NCBI RefSeq assembly: GCF_900172355.1
Contig: NZ_FWFZ01000016.1
Coordinates: 1-64,000, forward strand
DNA: 64,000 nt
Direction: 5' to 3'
DNA from: Roseisalinus antarcticus
GTDB lineage: Bacteria; Pseudomonadota; Alphaproteobacteria; Rhodobacterales; Rhodobacteraceae
Part shown: positions 1 through 8,070 of the stretch, piece by piece
Layout: each line of letters begins with the position of its first letter
Numbering within the stretch: position 1 is the first letter of the stretch
Notes under the pieces: generated by a model
The model's input: only the letters and a program-made list of their open reading frames with translations
Told to the model about the DNA's origin: nothing
The model's database searches: none
Made by a program: the position numbers and the translations under genes

Positions 1-127
1 GATGTTCCGCGCGCTGCTGCGCCAGCGCCGCGACCCCGAATACTACATCCGCAAGGAACTGCCCCCCACCGCGAAACCCTACCGCGAGGAGTTCCACGAC
101 CTTCACATCGCAAGACCGGGAGTATGA
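1..127 (+). CDS. C-terminal end of a partial gene, possibly fatty-acid desaturase-like (MocD type)
   Basis: The reading frame is open from the left edge and ends at TGA 125-127, leaving about 41 codons. The tail is basic and aromatic (RQRRDPEYYIRKELPP, then KPYREEF). It lies 3 bp before a MocE-type Rieske ferredoxin gene. In related clusters a membrane di-iron desaturase/hydroxylase precedes such a ferredoxin, and this tail resembles the C-termini of that family, so an electron-acceptor hydroxylase is a reasonable guess. No catalytic histidine boxes fall inside the window, so the identification is weak. Confidence 0.45.
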   Translation, partial: MFRALLRQRRDPEYYIRKELPPTAKPYREEFHDLHIARPGV

Positions 128-130
128 CCG

Positions 131-442
131 ATGGCTGAATGGATTGCCGTTTGCCCCCTCCACGAGATCGACGAAGAGGACGTTGTCCGCTTCGACCATG
201 ACGGCCGGACCTTTGCCGTCTACCGCGCCCCGGACGACAGCGTCTGGGCGACCGACGGGCTGTGCACCCACGAGCACGTCCACCTCGCCGACGGGCTGGT
301 GATGGACGAGACCATCGAATGCCCCAAGCACAACGGCCGCTTCAACTACCAGACCGGCGAGGCCATGCGCGCGCCGGTCTGCGTGAACCTCAATACCTAT
401 CCCGCGCGTCTGCGGGACGGGACAGTCGAGATCGAGATTTGA
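131..442 (+). CDS. MocE-family Rieske-type [2Fe-2S] ferredoxin
   Basis: A small soluble electron carrier of 103 residues. The Rieske cluster ligands are present as C45-x-H47 (CTHEHVHL) and C64-x2-H67 (CPKHNGRF), with the usual short beta-sandwich around them and no oxygenase catalytic domain, so this is a ferredoxin and not an oxygenase subunit. It starts 3 bp after the partial upstream gene and ends one base before the next start, so the three genes form one transcription unit. The likely job is to deliver electrons to the product of the upstream gene. Confidence 0.88.
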   Translation: MAEWIAVCPLHEIDEEDVVRFDHDGRTFAVYRAPDDSVWATDGLCTHEHVHLADGLVMDETIECPKHNGRFNYQTGEAMRAPVCVNLNTYPARLRDGTVEIEI

Positions 443-443
443 C

Positions 444-1238
444 ATGCCCGCCAAGAGACTGACCGTCGCCGACATGCGTGCCCTCAAGGGCGAACGCCAG
501 CTGACCATGCTGCGCGTCACCACGATGGAAGAGGCCGAGGCGGCGGACGCCGCGGGCATCGACATCGTCTCGGTTCCGCCCGAGCTGCTGTGCCGACCGG
601 ATTACCGGGATGCGGCCCCCACCCTGTTCTCGATGCCCGGCGAGAATTACTACGACATCGGCACCTCCGACGATTTTGTCCGCTGGGCGTTCCGGATGCT
701 GCAGCACGATGCGGATGCGGTCTATTGCTCGGCCTCGCTGAAGACGATCAAGGCGATGGCGGACGAGGCTGTGCCGGTGATCGGCCACGTGGGCCTGATC
801 CCCTCGCGCCGCACCTGGACCGGCGGGTTCAAGGCGGTCGGCAAGACCGCCGACAGCGCGTTCAAGATCTGGGAGGCGGTGCAGGCGCTGGAGGCCGCGG
901 GCGCCATCGGCGCCGAAATCGAGGTTGTCCCGGTCGAAGTCGCGCAAGCGATCTCCGAGCGGACCCCGCTGATCATGCTGTCCATGGGTGCGGGCGCGGG
1001 ATGTGATGCGCAGTATCTCTTTGCAGAGGACATCCTGGGCGCCCATCGCGGACACATGCCGCGCCATTCGAAGGTCTACCGCGATTTCGCCGGAGAGTTC
1101 GAACGGCTCCAGCAGGAGCGGATCGCCGCCTTCAGCGAATACCGCACCGACGTGGAGACGGGGGCCTTCCCGACCGATTCCTATGTCCTCCGGATGGACC
1201 CGGACGAGATGACGAAGTTCAGGTCGAAACTCGGCTGA
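444..1238 (+). CDS. PanB-like (ketopantoate hydroxymethyltransferase superfamily) protein of altered function
   Basis: 264 residues, the length of PanB. The C-terminal half keeps PanB signatures: GHVGLIP (114-120), GGFKAVGK (127-134), the IEVVPVEVA segment whose E160 aligns with the catalytic Glu of E. coli PanB, and GAGAGCD (182-188). The N-terminal half does not. By eye, the GDSLG loop and the other two metal-ligand positions (E. coli Asp45, Asp84, Glu114) are replaced by segments such as IVSVPPEL and YCSAS. It is therefore probably not a pantothenate enzyme. Its partner is the Rieske ferredoxin one base upstream. The substrate is unknown; an aldol or retro-aldol reaction on a keto acid would fit the fold. 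Confidence 0.72.
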   Translation: MPAKRLTVADMRALKGERQLTMLRVTTMEEAEAADAAGIDIVSVPPELLCRPDYRDAAPTLFSMPGENYYDIGTSDDFVRWAFRMLQHDADAVYCSASLKTIKAMADEAVPVIGHVGLIPSRRTWTGGFKAVGKTADSAFKIWEAVQALEAAGAIGAEIEVVPVEVAQAISERTPLIMLSMGAGAGCDAQYLFAEDILGAHRGHMPRHSKVYRDFAGEFERLQQERIAAFSEYRTDVETGAFPTDSYVLRMDPDEMTKFRSKLG

Positions 1239-1241
1239 CGA

Positions 1242-1266
1242 CCGTGCCGGAGTTGGTCCGGCACGG
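1242..1266. terminator. Perfect 10-bp stem-loop between convergent genes
   Basis: CCGTGCCGGA, a five-base loop GTTGG, then TCCGGCACGG is a perfect inverted repeat in the 42-bp gap between the PanB-like gene and the aldo/keto reductase gene, which converge. There is no T-run, so termination would rely on the stem alone or on Rho. It can serve both strands. Confidence 0.7.
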
Positions 1267-1280
1267 CCCTGCACGAAGGT

Positions 1281-2267
1281 TCAGGCCGGGCGCGGCGGGC
1301 CTTCGCCCGCGCCGGTCTCTTCGATGGCGACGGCGATCGCCTCCATGTCGCCCGCGTCGAGCCGCATGCTGGCGGCCGGAAGCCAGCCGTCCACCTGCTC
1401 GGGCGAGCGGGCCCCGACGATCGTGCCGCTGAGCCCCGGCCAGGCCATGCACCAGCCCAGCGCGATGGCGCCTTGCGAGACCCCGTGCTTTTCGGCGATC
1501 GGCTTCAGCGCCTCGGCCAGCGCCAGGTTCGCCGCCAGCGCGTCACCCTGGAAATCGGGGTTTTCGCGCCGCCAGTCGTTCTCGTCCAGCGCGGCCGCGC
1601 GCTCGGCGGTGAATGCGCCGGTCAGCAGCCCCGCCTGCATCGGGCTGTAGCAGATCACGCCGGTCTGCCGCATCTCGCACCAGGGCAGGACGGTGTTGCC
1701 CGCGGTCCGCTTGATCGCCGAGAACGGCGGCTGCAGGGTCTCCACATGGCCGATCTGCTCGGCCTCGGACAATTGCTCCACCCAGTGGTTCGAGAGGCCG
1801 ACATGGGCGGCGAGCCCGTCTTCCTTGAGCTTCAGCATCGCGCCCCAGCTCTCCTCAAGCGAGACGTCGTCCGCGGGCCAGTGCAGCTGATAGAGGTCGA
1901 GCTGCTCGACCCCGAGCCGACGCAGGGACTCCTCGCATTGCGCCCGGATGTTGGCGGCGATCCTCTGCGGGTTCTTGCCCTCGGAATCCCGGATGATCCC
2001 GCCCTTGGTAAAGACATAGGGCCGGTCGTCGGTGCCGTAGGGCTCCAGCGCGGCGCGGATCACCTCTTCGGAATGGCCGTTGCCATAGACCGCGGCGGTG
2101 TCGATCCAGTTGATGCCGGCCTCGACGGCGTGGCGGATGGCGGCGATGCTGTCGGCATCGACCTGCGGACCCCACATGTTGCCCCCGATCGCCCAGGCGC
2201 CGAAGCCGGTGCGCGTGATGTCCATTCCCGTCCGCCCGAAGGCGCGGGTGGGCAAATCTGTCTGCAT
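1281..2267 (-). CDS. Aldo/keto reductase, probable L-fucose (D-threo-aldose) 1-dehydrogenase
   Basis: A 328-residue AKR with the full catalytic tetrad: D56 (IDTA), Y61 (VYGNG), K88 (FTKGG) and H129 (QLHW). The C-terminal GARSPEQ segment is the usual nucleotide-phosphate binding region. It is the last gene of the catabolic operon, 21 bp after the fuconate dehydratase gene. A dehydrogenase of free L-fucose or a related aldose would supply the lactone for the lactonase at 13361 and is the one step otherwise missing from the pathway. AKR substrate specificity cannot be read from sequence, so the substrate is inferred from the neighbours. Confidence 0.85.
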   Translation of the reverse strand: MQTDLPTRAFGRTGMDITRTGFGAWAIGGNMWGPQVDADSIAAIRHAVEAGINWIDTAAVYGNGHSEEVIRAALEPYGTDDRPYVFTKGGIIRDSEGKNPQRIAANIRAQCEESLRRLGVEQLDLYQLHWPADDVSLEESWGAMLKLKEDGLAAHVGLSNHWVEQLSEAEQIGHVETLQPPFSAIKRTAGNTVLPWCEMRQTGVICYSPMQAGLLTGAFTAERAAALDENDWRRENPDFQGDALAANLALAEALKPIAEKHGVSQGAIALGWCMAWPGLSGTIVGARSPEQVDGWLPAASMRLDAGDMEAIAVAIEETGAGEGPPRPA

Positions 2268-2288
2268 GTCGTTCCCTCCTTGCCGGCC

Positions 2289-3563
2289 CTAGCCGGTGAA
2301 CCGGAAGGCCGTTCTTGTCTCCTCGCGGATCTCGATTGAAAAGCCGGGCGCCTCGGGCGCAAGGTAGGCCCCATTGGCCACGCGGCACGGATCCGTGAAA
2401 TGTTCGTGCAGGTGATCGACGTATTCCGTCACCCTTCCGTCACGTGTACCGGAAATCGCGACAAAGTCGATCATGCTCAGGTGTTGCACGTATTCGCACA
2501 GGCCGACACCCCCCGCGTGGGGCCAGACCGGCAGTCCGGCCTTGGCCGCCATCAGCTGCACGGCGAGCACTTCGTTCAGACCGCCAAGGCGGCAGGCGTC
2601 GACCTGCACCACGTCGATGGCGCCGGCGGCGATGAATTGCTTGAACATCACCCGGTTCTGGCACATCTCGCCGGTGGCGACCTTTACCGGGGCGACCGCC
2701 TCGCGGATCGCGCGGTGGCCGAGGATGTCGTCCGGGCTGGTCGGCTCCTCGATGAACCAGGGCTCGGCGAAGGCCAGCTGCCGGACCCAGTCGATGGCCT
2801 GATCCACCTCCCAGACCTGGTTTGCGTCGATCATCAGCGTGACCTCGGGCCCCAGCTCCTTGCGGGCGATGGTCAGGCGGCGGATGTCGTCGTCGAGATC
2901 CTGGCCGACTTTCATCTTGACGAAGCCGAACCCGTCGGCCTTGGCCTCGCGGCACAGGCGGCGCAGCTTGTCGTCGGGATAGCCCAGCCACCCGGCGGAA
3001 GTGGTGTAGCAGGGATACCCCTCTGCCCGCAGCGCCGCGATCCGCGCGGCCTTGCCGGGCGCGGCCTCCTGCAGCAGCTCCAGCGCCTCGCCCCGGTCGA
3101 GGTAGTCGGTCATGAAGCGGAAGTCGGGGATCCGCACGATCTCTTCGGGCGGCATCTCTCCGACGAGGCGCCAGACGGGCAGGCCCGCCTCGCGCGCCAT
3201 CAGGTCCCAGACCGCGTTGACCAGCGCCCCCGCGGCCAGATGGATCACACCTTTTTCCGGGCCGACCCAGCGCAGCTGGCTGTCGCCGGTCACGGCCCGC
3301 CAGAAGCCTGCCGGATCGGCCCGGATGTCATCCGTGTCCCGGCCCACCACCTGGCCGCGCAACGCCTCGATCGCGGCAACGCACAGCTCGTTGCCCCGGC
3401 CGATGGTGAAGGTCAGGCCGTGGCCTGACTGCCCCCCGTCAGTCTCCAGCCGCAGGTAGGCGGCGGAATAGACCGGGTCGGGGTTCATCGCGTCGGACCC
3501 GTCGAGACCGCCCTCGGACGGAAACCGCAGGTCCCAGGTGGACAGGCCGGTGATGCGGCTCAT
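2289..3563 (-). CDS. L-fuconate dehydratase (enolase superfamily)
   Basis: 424 residues from the ATG at 3563. The start is chosen because it overlaps the stop of the upstream hydrolase gene (ATGA); the frame stays open further upstream but there it overlaps that gene. Enolase-superfamily residues are in order: K216-x-K218 (VKMKVG), metal ligands D246 (MIDANQ), E272 (FIEEP) and E299 (ATGEM), and H349 (WPHAGG). The early FPSEGGLDGSDAMNPDPVYSAAY segment is typical of fuconate dehydratases. It converts L-fuconate to 2-keto-3-deoxy-L-fuconate, the substrate of the SDR encoded upstream. Confidence 0.9.
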   Translation of the reverse strand: MSRITGLSTWDLRFPSEGGLDGSDAMNPDPVYSAAYLRLETDGGQSGHGLTFTIGRGNELCVAAIEALRGQVVGRDTDDIRADPAGFWRAVTGDSQLRWVGPEKGVIHLAAGALVNAVWDLMAREAGLPVWRLVGEMPPEEIVRIPDFRFMTDYLDRGEALELLQEAAPGKAARIAALRAEGYPCYTTSAGWLGYPDDKLRRLCREAKADGFGFVKMKVGQDLDDDIRRLTIARKELGPEVTLMIDANQVWEVDQAIDWVRQLAFAEPWFIEEPTSPDDILGHRAIREAVAPVKVATGEMCQNRVMFKQFIAAGAIDVVQVDACRLGGLNEVLAVQLMAAKAGLPVWPHAGGVGLCEYVQHLSMIDFVAISGTRDGRVTEYVDHLHEHFTDPCRVANGAYLAPEAPGFSIEIREETRTAFRFTG

Positions 3564-4405
3564 GTATCGGCCACCACGTCCTGGCGCTGCTGGCCCAGCC
3601 CCTCGATCCCAAGCTCCACGACCTCGCCCGGCTTGAGGTAGCGCTGAGGCTTCATCCCCATGCCCACGCCGGGCGGGGTGCCGGTGGAGATCACGTCGCC
3701 GGGATGCAGCGTCATGAACTGGCTGAGGTAGCTGACAAGGTGCTTGACGCCATAGACCATGGTGGTGGTCGAGCCGTCCTGCATTGTCTCGCCGTTCAGG
3801 GTCAGCCACATCTTGAGGTTCTGCGGGTCGGGGACCTCGTCCTTCGTCACCAGCCACGGGCCCAGCTGGCCGAAGTTGTCGCAGCTCTTGCCCTTGGTCC
3901 ATTGCCCGGCGCGCTCGATCTGGTAGGCGCGCTCGCTGACGTCGTTGGTGACCGCGTAGCCGGCGACATGGTCCATCGCCTCGTCCTCGGTGACGTATTT
4001 TGCGGGCTTGCCGATGATCACGCCCAGCTCGACCTCCCAGTCGGTCTTCTCGGAGCCGCGCGGGATCACGATCGGGTCGTTCGGGCCGCAGATCGCCGAG
4101 GTGGCCTTCATGAAGATCACCGGCTCGGGCGGCACGTCCATCCCGCTCTCGGCGGCGTGGTCGGCATAGTTGAGGCCGATGCAGATGAACTTGCCGGTGC
4201 CCGCGACGCAGGGGCCGAGACGCGGAGTGCCCGCGACAATGGGCAGGGCGTCGATGTCGGCGGCGGCGATGGCGGCCAGCCCCTCGGGGTGCAGCGCGGC
4301 GCCCGCGAGGTCGGGCACGATGCCGGTAAGATCGCGGATCGTGGCGTCGGTGTGCAGGATACCGGGCTTTTCGGCGCCCGGTTCGCCATAGCGAAGCAGT
4401 TTCAT
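3560..4405 (-). CDS. FAH-family hydrolase, probable 2,4-diketo-3-deoxy-L-fuconate hydrolase
   Basis: 281 residues. The start MKLLRYGEPG at 4405 is preferred to an upstream extension to 4498, which would overlap the SDR gene. Fumarylacetoacetase-fold signatures are present: IGLNYADHAAE (77-87), the metal ligands E124 and E126 (WEVELGVIIGK) and D155 (TNDVSER), and the GDVISTGTPPGVG loop. In the non-phosphorylating L-fucose pathway this family cleaves the diketo acid to pyruvate and L-lactate. The stop overlaps the next start by 4 nt, implying translational coupling with fuconate dehydratase. Confidence 0.87.
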   Translation of the reverse strand: MKLLRYGEPGAEKPGILHTDATIRDLTGIVPDLAGAALHPEGLAAIAAADIDALPIVAGTPRLGPCVAGTGKFICIGLNYADHAAESGMDVPPEPVIFMKATSAICGPNDPIVIPRGSEKTDWEVELGVIIGKPAKYVTEDEAMDHVAGYAVTNDVSERAYQIERAGQWTKGKSCDNFGQLGPWLVTKDEVPDPQNLKMWLTLNGETMQDGSTTTMVYGVKHLVSYLSQFMTLHPGDVISTGTPPGVGMGMKPQRYLKPGEVVELGIEGLGQQRQDVVADT

Positions 4406-4415
4406 GTCTCTTCCT

Positions 4416-5135
4416 TCAAATGGTCCAGCCGCCGTCGATACAGACGGCTTGCCCCGTGGTATAGGTCGCGCCTGCAAGATACACGGCGAGATCGGCAATT
4501 TCCTCGGCCTCGCCGATGCGCCCCATGGGCTGACGGGCGATAAATTCGGCGCGGGCCCTGTCGTAATCCCCGGTCGCCGAAAGCCGATCGTCCAGCGAGG
4601 GCGATTGCACCGTCCCCGGGCAGATCGCGTTGCAGGTCACACCCCCGGCGACATAGTCGGTCGCCACGGATTTCGTCAGGCCCAGCACCGCCGCCTTGGA
4701 CGCGGAATAGACGAAGCGGTTGGGCACCCCCTTCACGCTGGAGGCGACGCTGCTCATGTTGATGATCGCGCCCCGGCGCCGCTCCAGCATCCCCGGCAGG
4801 ACGGCGCGGATCATCCGGATCATCGCCTTGAGGTTCAGGTCGAGAGCGAAATCCAACTCTTCGGGCGCGGCCTCCAGGATGGTCCCGCCGTGCACGACGC
4901 CCGCGCAGTTGAACAGCACGTCGACCCGGCCGATCTCGGCCACGAGCGCGGTCACCGCGTCGTCCTCCAGAACGTTCAGCCGATGCGTCGGGCAGTCGAG
5001 ACCGGCCAGGCCCTCCGCGTTGATGTCGGTCGCGTGAACCGTCGCGCCCGCCCGCAGGAACGCCTCGACCGAGGCGCGGCCGATCCCCTGGGCCGCAGCC
5101 GTCACCAGCACCACTTGACCCGTCAGGTCGCTCAT
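4416..5135 (-). CDS. SDR-family 2-keto-3-deoxy-L-fuconate dehydrogenase
   Basis: 239 residues of a classical short-chain dehydrogenase: nucleotide-binding TAAAQGIG (12-19), NCAG (76-79), and catalytic S129, Y143 and K147 (MSSVASS, then YSASK). The MSSVASSVKGVPNRFVYS stretch is close to the DHRS6-like branch, which includes the bacterial 2-keto-3-deoxy-L-fuconate dehydrogenases. The enzyme would oxidise the dehydratase product to the 2,4-diketo acid hydrolysed by the FAH protein encoded 10 bp downstream. Its start overlaps the MaoC stop by 4 nt. Confidence 0.87.
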   Translation of the reverse strand: MSDLTGQVVLVTAAAQGIGRASVEAFLRAGATVHATDINAEGLAGLDCPTHRLNVLEDDAVTALVAEIGRVDVLFNCAGVVHGGTILEAAPEELDFALDLNLKAMIRMIRAVLPGMLERRRGAIINMSSVASSVKGVPNRFVYSASKAAVLGLTKSVATDYVAGGVTCNAICPGTVQSPSLDDRLSATGDYDRARAEFIARQPMGRIGEAEEIADLAVYLAGATYTTGQAVCIDGGWTI

Positions 5136-5590
5136 GCGGCGGCCTCCTTCTTCTTCTGGACGATGTAGATATGTTCGCAGGCCAGCACGACCTCGTCGCG
5201 CTGGTTCAGCACCTCGACGGTCTCGAACAAACGCCCCGAGGCCGGCCGCTTGGGGTCATCCTCCTTGCGGGCGGCGGTGACCCGGGTGCGTATCGTGTCA
5301 CCGATGAAGACCGGCCGGACAAAACGCAGCCGGTCGTAGCCATATGAAAAGGCGAGCGGATTGATCTCGGTCGCGGTCAGGCCGATGCCGATGGCGAAGA
5401 TCATCGTGCCGTGGGCGATGCGGCCGCCGAACTCGGATTTCGCCATGAACTCGGCATCCATGTGATGCGGAAAGAAATCGCCGGTGTGGCCCGCGTGGAC
5501 GACGAAATCGGTCTCGGTGATCGTGCGGCCGTAGGTCTCGCGGGTCTCGCCGACGGCGATCTCTTCGAAAGGGCGTGGGCGTTCGGTCAT
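5132..5590 (-). CDS. MaoC-family (hot-dog fold) dehydratase/hydratase
   Basis: 152 residues, a single hot-dog domain. The hydratase-2 motif is visible as GDFFPHHMD (37-45), with the Asp38/His43 pair expected for (R)-specific enoyl-CoA hydratases, followed by RIAHGTMIFAIG. It overlaps both neighbours by 4 nt inside the fucose operon. No step of the standard L-fucose pathway uses a MaoC enzyme. The CaiB/BaiF CoA-transferase gene at 15329-16519 suggests that a CoA-ester branch exists here; hydration of an unsaturated acyl-CoA derived from a sugar acid is an inference. Confidence 0.83.
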   Translation of the reverse strand: MTERPRPFEEIAVGETRETYGRTITETDFVVHAGHTGDFFPHHMDAEFMAKSEFGGRIAHGTMIFAIGIGLTATEINPLAFSYGYDRLRFVRPVFIGDTIRTRVTAARKEDDPKRPASGRLFETVEVLNQRDEVVLACEHIYIVQKKKEAAA

Positions 5591-6633
5591 GGGGCCTCCG
5601 GGATCGGTGTCATCGGCGCGGCGGAGGAGGCATAGCAGGCCTCGACCAGCGCCATCGTCCGCCAGCCGTCGGCGACCGGGGCGATCAGCGCCTCCTCGCC
5701 GCCGGCGGCGCGTTGCAGGTTGTGCATGCGGCCGGTGAAGCTCTCGGTGAACCAGGAACCGGCGAGCGGGACAGCCTGCCAGCCGCCGCCGGTGTTGACC
5801 TCCAGCACGTCCGGTTCCCCACGCGGATAGTCGAGGTTGACGCCCAGCTTCATGTAGGCCGCCCCCTTGGTGCCCGCGACGCGCATCTCGCAGGCCTGGT
5901 GCGGGCGGCCGAAATCCCAGTCGTGATTGACCGACAGCACGCAGCGCAGGTCCTCGCCGTAGTCCAGGATCGCGGCCGTGCGGGTCTGCGCCACCTCGTG
6001 CGACGGGTGGCCGATGGTCTTGGCGTGCACTCCCTTCGGGTCGCCGACCAAGTGGCGGATCAGATCGAGGTAATGGATCGAGTGCATCGCGATCTCGATC
6101 CGCGGCAGACCTTCGAGGAACTTCCAGAGCCCCCAGGGCGTGGCCAGCACGCCATGCATCTCGATATCCGTCACCTGCCCCAGCAGACCGCGGTCGATGG
6201 CGTCCTTGAGCGCGACGGCCATGGGCGCGAACCGCAGCTGAAAGTTGACCGCGGCCAGCAGCTCCCTTTCCTGGCAGACGCGCATGATCTCCGAAGCGCC
6301 GTCAAGATCCGGGCCCATGGGCTTCTGGATCAGCACGGGCGCCCCATGGGGCAGACCGCGCAGCACGCCCGCATGTGCCGCGGGCGGGGTCGCAAGGTCG
6401 AAGACCGCGCCCTCGACGGCGACGGCCTCGTCCGCCGAGAGGGCGGGCACCCCGTGCGCCCCAGCCAGGGCACGGGCCTTGTCCGCGTCGGGATCGCAGA
6501 TCCCCGCGACCTCGTAGCCGCCGGCGGCCCAGGCCGGCAGGTGCGCGTCGCGCACGATGGACCCCGCGCCGAAGATCACGATCGGCCGGCGCACCTTGGG
6601 TGCCGGCCAATCCTGCTTCAGGTCAGTCGACAT
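5587..6633 (-). CDS. Gfo/Idh/MocA-family oxidoreductase
   Basis: 348 residues. An N-terminal Rossmann fold carries FGAGSIVRDAHLPAW (21-35), followed by the middle motif IQKPMG in place of the more common E-K-P, with the lysine that polarises the substrate conserved. The C-terminal half has the alpha/beta substrate domain (MHSIHYLDLIRHLVG, then a histidine-bearing VNHDWDFG). The family oxidises or reduces sugars and sugar acids with NAD(P). It overlaps the MaoC gene by 4 nt and the mutarotase gene by 11 nt. Its role beside a complete fucose route may be conversion of a second sugar. Confidence 0.85.
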   Translation of the reverse strand: MSTDLKQDWPAPKVRRPIVIFGAGSIVRDAHLPAWAAGGYEVAGICDPDADKARALAGAHGVPALSADEAVAVEGAVFDLATPPAAHAGVLRGLPHGAPVLIQKPMGPDLDGASEIMRVCQERELLAAVNFQLRFAPMAVALKDAIDRGLLGQVTDIEMHGVLATPWGLWKFLEGLPRIEIAMHSIHYLDLIRHLVGDPKGVHAKTIGHPSHEVAQTRTAAILDYGEDLRCVLSVNHDWDFGRPHQACEMRVAGTKGAAYMKLGVNLDYPRGEPDVLEVNTGGGWQAVPLAGSWFTESFTGRMHNLQRAAGGEEALIAPVADGWRTMALVEACYASSAAPMTPIPEAP

Positions 6634-6955
6634 GGAAGACCTCTTCCATTGGCGCCCACCATTCGCCCTCGGCGCGGGTGTCGAGCGGGGCCTGCTTGGG
6701 CTCGTTGATCGCCCACCAGCGCTGGGTCTCGGGATCGGCGGCCATCTTCGCCTGGTCGGCCTCCCAGTCGTCGCCGTGATATTCCATGTAGGCGAACATC
6801 AGCATTTCGGGCTCGCGCAGGAAGATGGAGTAGTTGCGGATCCCGCAATCGTGGATCTTGGCCAGCACGCCGGACCAGACATCGGCGTGCAGCCTTTTGT
6901 ATTCCTCCATCTCCTCGGGCTTCAGCCCGATCACCTGTGCCATTCTGATCATCAT
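6623..6955 (-). CDS. L-rhamnose/L-fucose mutarotase (RhaM family)
   Basis: 110 residues, full length for the family. Characteristic segments are YKRLHADVW (catalytic-region His), GIRNYSIFLREPE, QRWWAINEP and the C-terminal EGEWWAPMEEVFHVD. It interconverts alpha and beta pyranose anomers, feeding the dehydrogenase step; fucose-pathway mutarotases of this family are known. The ATG at 6955 overlaps the stop of the upstream enolase-family gene (ATGA). A second in-frame ATG follows at once (6952), and a third (MAQVIGLKP) begins at 6943 and matches the usual N-terminus, so the exact start is open. Confidence 0.92.
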   Translation of the reverse strand: MMIRMAQVIGLKPEEMEEYKRLHADVWSGVLAKIHDCGIRNYSIFLREPEMLMFAYMEYHGDDWEADQAKMAADPETQRWWAINEPKQAPLDTRAEGEWWAPMEEVFHVD

Positions 6956-8070
6956 CCATCCTCCCCGATGCGCGTGGTGAATTCGGCCACCGCGCGGCGG
7001 TCGATCTCTTTGTCGTCCCAGTCGATCCCGATGCCCGGTGCCCCGGGCGCCCGCGCCTCGCCGTTCTCGATTGTCAGCCCGGATCCGGTGATCTCGTCAA
7101 GCTGAGGAATGTATTCGACCCAGGCACCGTTGCGGACGGCGCAGACGAGGCTCGCGTGCAGCTCCATCAGGAAATGCGGCGCGACGGCCAGACCGTGGCA
7201 CTCGGCCATATGCGCGACCTTGAGCCAGGGAGTGATCCCGCCGATCCGGCCCGCATCCACCTGGATCACGCTCGCCGCCCCCCGCGCGACATACTCGGCG
7301 AAGTGCCGGATGGAATAGAGCGACTCGCCCACCGCGACCGGCATCGGCGCAATGCGGGCAAGCTCCGCGTGGCCCTCGATGTCATCCGCCGCAAGCGGCT
7401 CTTCGATCCAGGCGAGGTCGTAATCCGCAAGCGCCAGCGCCCTGCGGCGGGCGGAATCGCGCCGGAAGCCCTGGTTGGCGTCGGTCATGATCTCGTAGGA
7501 CGGTCCGACCGCATCGCGCAGCGCCCCGATACGGGCGGCATCCTCGGCCGCCGAGGGCTTGCCGATCTTCACCTTGGAGCCGCGAAAGCCCCGTGCCTGC
7601 GCGGCGAGCGCATCGTCGACCAGCGCCTCGGCCGGCAGGTGCAGCCAGCCGCCCTCGGTCGTGTAGCAGGGGGCCGAGTCCCGCGCCCCGCCCGCCAACC
7701 GCCACAGCGGCAGCCCCGCCCGCCGGCAGCGCAGATCCCACAGCGCGATGTCGATGGCCGCCAGCGCGATCGAGGTGATCGCCCCCACCGTGGTCGCATG
7801 GGTCGCGAATTCGAGGTCGTTCCAGATCGCCTCGACCTCCTCGGCCTCGCGGCCGATCAGCCGTGGCACCAAGTGGTCGGACAGCAGACGCATCACAGAC
7901 GAGCCGCCGGTCCCGATGGTATATGAATACCCCTGACCGACCGCGCCGTCGGTGTCGGTCACGGTGACGATGGGGGTTTCCTGGCTGACAAAGGACTGGA
8001 TCGCGTCCGTCCGCACCACCTTCGGTGCCAGATCCACCATCCGCAGCCGGACATGTGCGATCCTGGCCAT
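6952..8070 (-). CDS. Mandelate racemase/muconate lactonizing enzyme-family dehydratase
   Basis: 372 residues, the second enolase-superfamily gene of the operon. Catalytic K166-x-K168 (SKVKIGK), metal ligands D197 (MTDANQG), E223 (WIEEPL) and E249 (VGESL), and the D272/H299 dyad (QVDAGRIGG, APHF) place it in the mandelate racemase subgroup. Such enzymes dehydrate hexonates, pentonates or uronates. It is distinct from the fuconate dehydratase encoded downstream, so the operon probably handles a second acid sugar or a stereoisomer. Its start shares one base with the stop of the ABC ATPase gene (TAATG). Confidence 0.88.
   Translation of the reverse strand: MARIAHVRLRMVDLAPKVVRTDAIQSFVSQETPIVTVTDTDGAVGQGYSYTIGTGGSSVMRLLSDHLVPRLIGREAEEVEAIWNDLEFATHATTVGAITSIALAAIDIALWDLRCRRAGLPLWRLAGGARDSAPCYTTEGGWLHLPAEALVDDALAAQARGFRGSKVKIGKPSAAEDAARIGALRDAVGPSYEIMTDANQGFRRDSARRRALALADYDLAWIEEPLAADDIEGHAELARIAPMPVAVGESLYSIRHFAEYVARGAASVIQVDAGRIGGITPWLKVAHMAECHGLAVAPHFLMELHASLVCAVRNGAWVEYIPQLDEITGSGLTIENGEARAPGAPGIGIDWDDKEIDRRAVAEFTTRIGEDG

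Noticed and set aside
390-1274. A 294-codon minus-strand frame opposite the PanB-like gene
   Set aside because: Arginine/histidine-rich shadow sequence; the plus strand has clear ferredoxin and PanB signatures.
3564-3902. N-terminal extension of the fuconate dehydratase frame up to 3902
   Set aside because: It overlaps the FAH hydrolase gene and encodes low-complexity sequence; the ATGA overlap at 3560-3563 gives a normal start.
5341-7930. Further CATATGAA/ATATGAAT matches at 5341 and 7919
   Set aside because: Both lie inside coding sequence (MaoC and enolase-family genes), not in promoter gaps, so they are probably chance matches.
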